DNA from: Anaerocolumna sp. AGMB13020
GTDB taxonomy: Bacteria > Bacillota > Clostridia > Lachnospirales > Lachnospiraceae
Direction: 5' to 3'
Assembly (NCBI RefSeq): GCF_033100115.1
Contig: NZ_CP136910.1
Location: 806,001 to 870,000 of the forward strand
Length of the DNA: 64,000 nucleotides
Every line of letters begins with the position of its first letter. Positions within the stretch are counted from its first letter, which is position 1. A model generated the notes under the pieces. It was not told where the DNA came from. It searched no databases and worked only from the letters and a program-made list of their open reading frames with translations. This document shows, piece by piece, positions 62,543 through 64,000 of the stretch. The position numbers were made by a program, and so were the translations under genes.

Positions 62543-63043
62543 TTAAAAGGAAACATCTTTTTTATTCGTTACATCCACTGCTATATGAAAAATACTAACA
62601 ACTTTATCTTTTAAACTAACGCCTATTCTTACACCATTTTTTACATATTCCTTCCAACAGCCGCTTTCGGTTGAAATCATAAATCCTTTTTGACTCATAA
62701 CTTCGTCTACAGCCTCAAGGGAGCATCCAACCTGAAGTCCCATAAAGATGTATTTTGGTGTTTTAATCTGATATCCGGTTACATGATATTTATCTAAACA
62801 ATCAGGATAACCACTTATAGTAACAGAGACGTCTTCGTTTTCCAGCAAATAACCCCCAAATCCACCTATCCTCGAATATTCCTTTATGTTCTTCAGCGCT
62901 GATTCCGGTAATGTCAGTGCAAAGGGTACATTGCAATTTCGATTTATTTCTCTTATAGTCTCATTCTTCTTACTGTGACCAGAAAAGCTGGTCAGACAAA
63001 CGCATATAAACAGCACAGTAAATGTCACCTTAAATTTTATCAC
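62543..63043 (-). CDS. Secreted protein of unknown function
   Basis: 166-aa protein with a signal peptide (MIKFKVTFTVLFICVCLTSF; basic then hydrophobic, no lipobox). The mature part is soluble and contains LPESALKNIKEYSRIGGFGG and GCSLEAVDEVMSQKGF, the latter reminiscent of small repeats found in secreted Gram-positive proteins. I do not recognise the family. Monocistronic between the phosphoesterase and the fruK-like gene. Confidence 0.6.
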   Translation of the reverse strand: MIKFKVTFTVLFICVCLTSFSGHSKKNETIREINRNCNVPFALTLPESALKNIKEYSRIGGFGGYLLENEDVSVTISGYPDCLDKYHVTGYQIKTPKYIFMGLQVGCSLEAVDEVMSQKGFMISTESGCWKEYVKNGVRIGVSLKDKVVSIFHIAVDVTNKKDVSF

Positions 63044-63234
63044 GAAAATACTCCTTCTTTACTTAAGGTAATTGACTGGCTTGATGGATATTACACAAAA
63101 GAAAAATGCAGTTTCTATAAGATTATTTTTCTCAACATCAAGTAGAAATATTGAAATTCCCCTTCTCCAGGCAATTTTAATTTTTGTGAACAGTATCCAA
63201 TATTAATATACCATTATATGGATATTATTACAAT

Positions 63235-64000
63235 TTATTTGTCTAGGAGAAGGGTCTGCTCATCAAAACAACCATCCTTCATTAAAGCGAATACTTCCTC
63301 AAGTTTAGCCATCCCATCTGAAAAAGCACTTGCGCTTCCTGAACAAACGCCCATTTTAAATGCTTCTTTATAATCTTTCGTTTTCAGATATCCAGCCAGA
63401 AATCCTGCAACCATGGAGTCACCTGCTCCCACGGAATTCTTAACAATCCCCTTAGGCGCATTTGTCTCATAGACCTCCCCGGTTTCTGTAATCATAACAG
63501 CCCCGTCCCCAGCCATGGAAACCAGTACATTTTGTGCTCCCATAGCTTTCAGCCTGCCGGCATACTCAACTACATCTGTTTTTGTTATCAATTTTTTCCC
63601 AAAGATTTCACCAAGTTCATGATGATTGGGTTTTATTAGAAAAGGATTATAATTCAGTACATTCAAAAGCAGGTCTTTGGTAGCATCTACTACAATTTTA
63701 ATATTTCTTCCCCTTAAGTTCTTCATAATTTCCATATACAAAGTAGACGGAATCGATTCTGGTACACTGCCGCCAAGTACCAATATATCATTTTCCTGTA
63801 ATGTCTCTAAGAAGTTGAATAACAATCTCAATTCACCTTTGCTTATCAGTGGTCCTTTTCCATTTATCTCGCTTTCTTGCTCCGAACGCACTTTTACATT
63901 GATTCTTGTAAGTCCTTCCTTCACTTGTATAAATTCTGTACAAATACCATATTTTCTTAATCTATTCGTCAACTCTTCCCCTGTAAATCCTGCAATAAAT
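63235..64000 (-). CDS. fruK: 1-phosphofructokinase (partial, N-terminus outside window)
   Basis: PfkB-family kinase. The frame stays open to the window edge, so the N-terminus is missing; about 255 residues are visible. GFTGEELTNRLRKYGI, EGLTRINVKVRSEQE and ILGGSVPESIP-like segments (here VLGGSVPESIPSTLY) are followed by the catalytic GAGDSMVAGF. This is the pattern of 1-phosphofructokinase and tagatose-6-phosphate kinase, with FruK the more frequent. It phosphorylates fructose 1-phosphate to fructose 1,6-bisphosphate after PTS uptake. The gene probably continues to a fructose operon beyond the right edge. Confidence 0.85.
   Translation of the reverse strand, partial: FIAGFTGEELTNRLRKYGICTEFIQVKEGLTRINVKVRSEQESEINGKGPLISKGELRLLFNFLETLQENDILVLGGSVPESIPSTLYMEIMKNLRGRNIKIVVDATKDLLLNVLNYNPFLIKPNHHELGEIFGKKLITKTDVVEYAGRLKAMGAQNVLVSMAGDGAVMITETGEVYETNAPKGIVKNSVGAGDSMVAGFLAGYLKTKDYKEAFKMGVCSGSASAFSDGMAKLEEVFALMKDGCFDEQTLLLDK

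Overview
This is a low-GC Gram-positive chromosome segment. The gene content (ferredoxin-tailed aldo/keto reductase, reversed-domain GH3 enzymes, a GH94 phosphorylase, YtrA-type GntR/ABC modules, a VanG-like cluster, strong AAGGAGG ribosome binding sites) suggests an anaerobic, glycan-degrading Lachnospiraceae/Clostridium cluster XIVa organism near Lachnoclostridium. That placement is inference. No rRNA, tRNA, phage, CRISPR array or intact insertion sequence was seen.

Layout. 1-3.4 kb: a GntR (YtrA-type) repressor with an ABC transporter, under a consensus promoter with an overlapping dyad operator. 3.5-8.4 kb: an orphan radical SAM protein, a chemoreceptor and an unfamiliar XRE-HTH protein. 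8.4-19 kb: D-lactate-dehydrogenase-like enzyme, serine hydrolase, Nramp transporter, aldo/keto reductase, KtrB/KtrA potassium uptake and a facing CPA1 Na+/H+ antiporter. 19-21.3 kb: a J-domain protein with a membrane partner, and a DUF1836 regulator. 21.3-27.6 kb: a complete VanG/VanL-like set, vanR-vanS-vanG-vanXY-vanTm-vanTr, in which serine racemase is split into separate membrane and racemase genes. 27.9-28.6 kb: a DUF6442/XRE pair with three operator-like dyads, then a nested-stem element. 28.6-44.2 kb: a sugar-use region (two GH3 enzymes, an endonuclease/exonuclease/phosphatase-family protein, a LacI regulator, a CUT1 ABC importer, a GH94 phosphorylase). By analogy with the Listeria lin1839-1841 locus it probably handles beta-1,2-glucooligosaccharides. 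44.5-52 kb: BlaI/BlaR1, uridine kinase, a CsoR-controlled P1B ATPase and a TIR/nucleoside-hydrolase-like orphan. 52-64 kb: MFS exporter, DUF4180-GNAT fusion, nitroreductase/HxlR pair, cupin, Crp regulator, SLC13-type permease, hydrolases and a partial 1-phosphofructokinase.

The most unusual signal is not a gene. Four intergenic copies (near 9.9, 11.8, 32.8 and 51.3 kb) of a roughly 225-nt element each fold into one very long stem-loop. Their outer stems differ in sequence but stay complementary, many imperfect pairs are G-U, and the internal-loop sequences and apical loop are conserved. The constant end, GTCCCCTT, lies just outside the stem. All four lie just downstream of the 3' end of a minus-strand gene. 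This is the pattern of a structured RNA or a REP-like mobile hairpin, and I do not recognise it as a named family.

Several local circuits can be read from sequence: the YtrA-type operator, a CsoR box inside a perfect TTGACA-17-TATAAT spacer, paired BlaI dyads, paired LacI/cre-like sites on either side of the GH94/ABC divergent region, and TGTAAGAA direct repeats upstream of vanG followed by a terminator-like hairpin in the leader.
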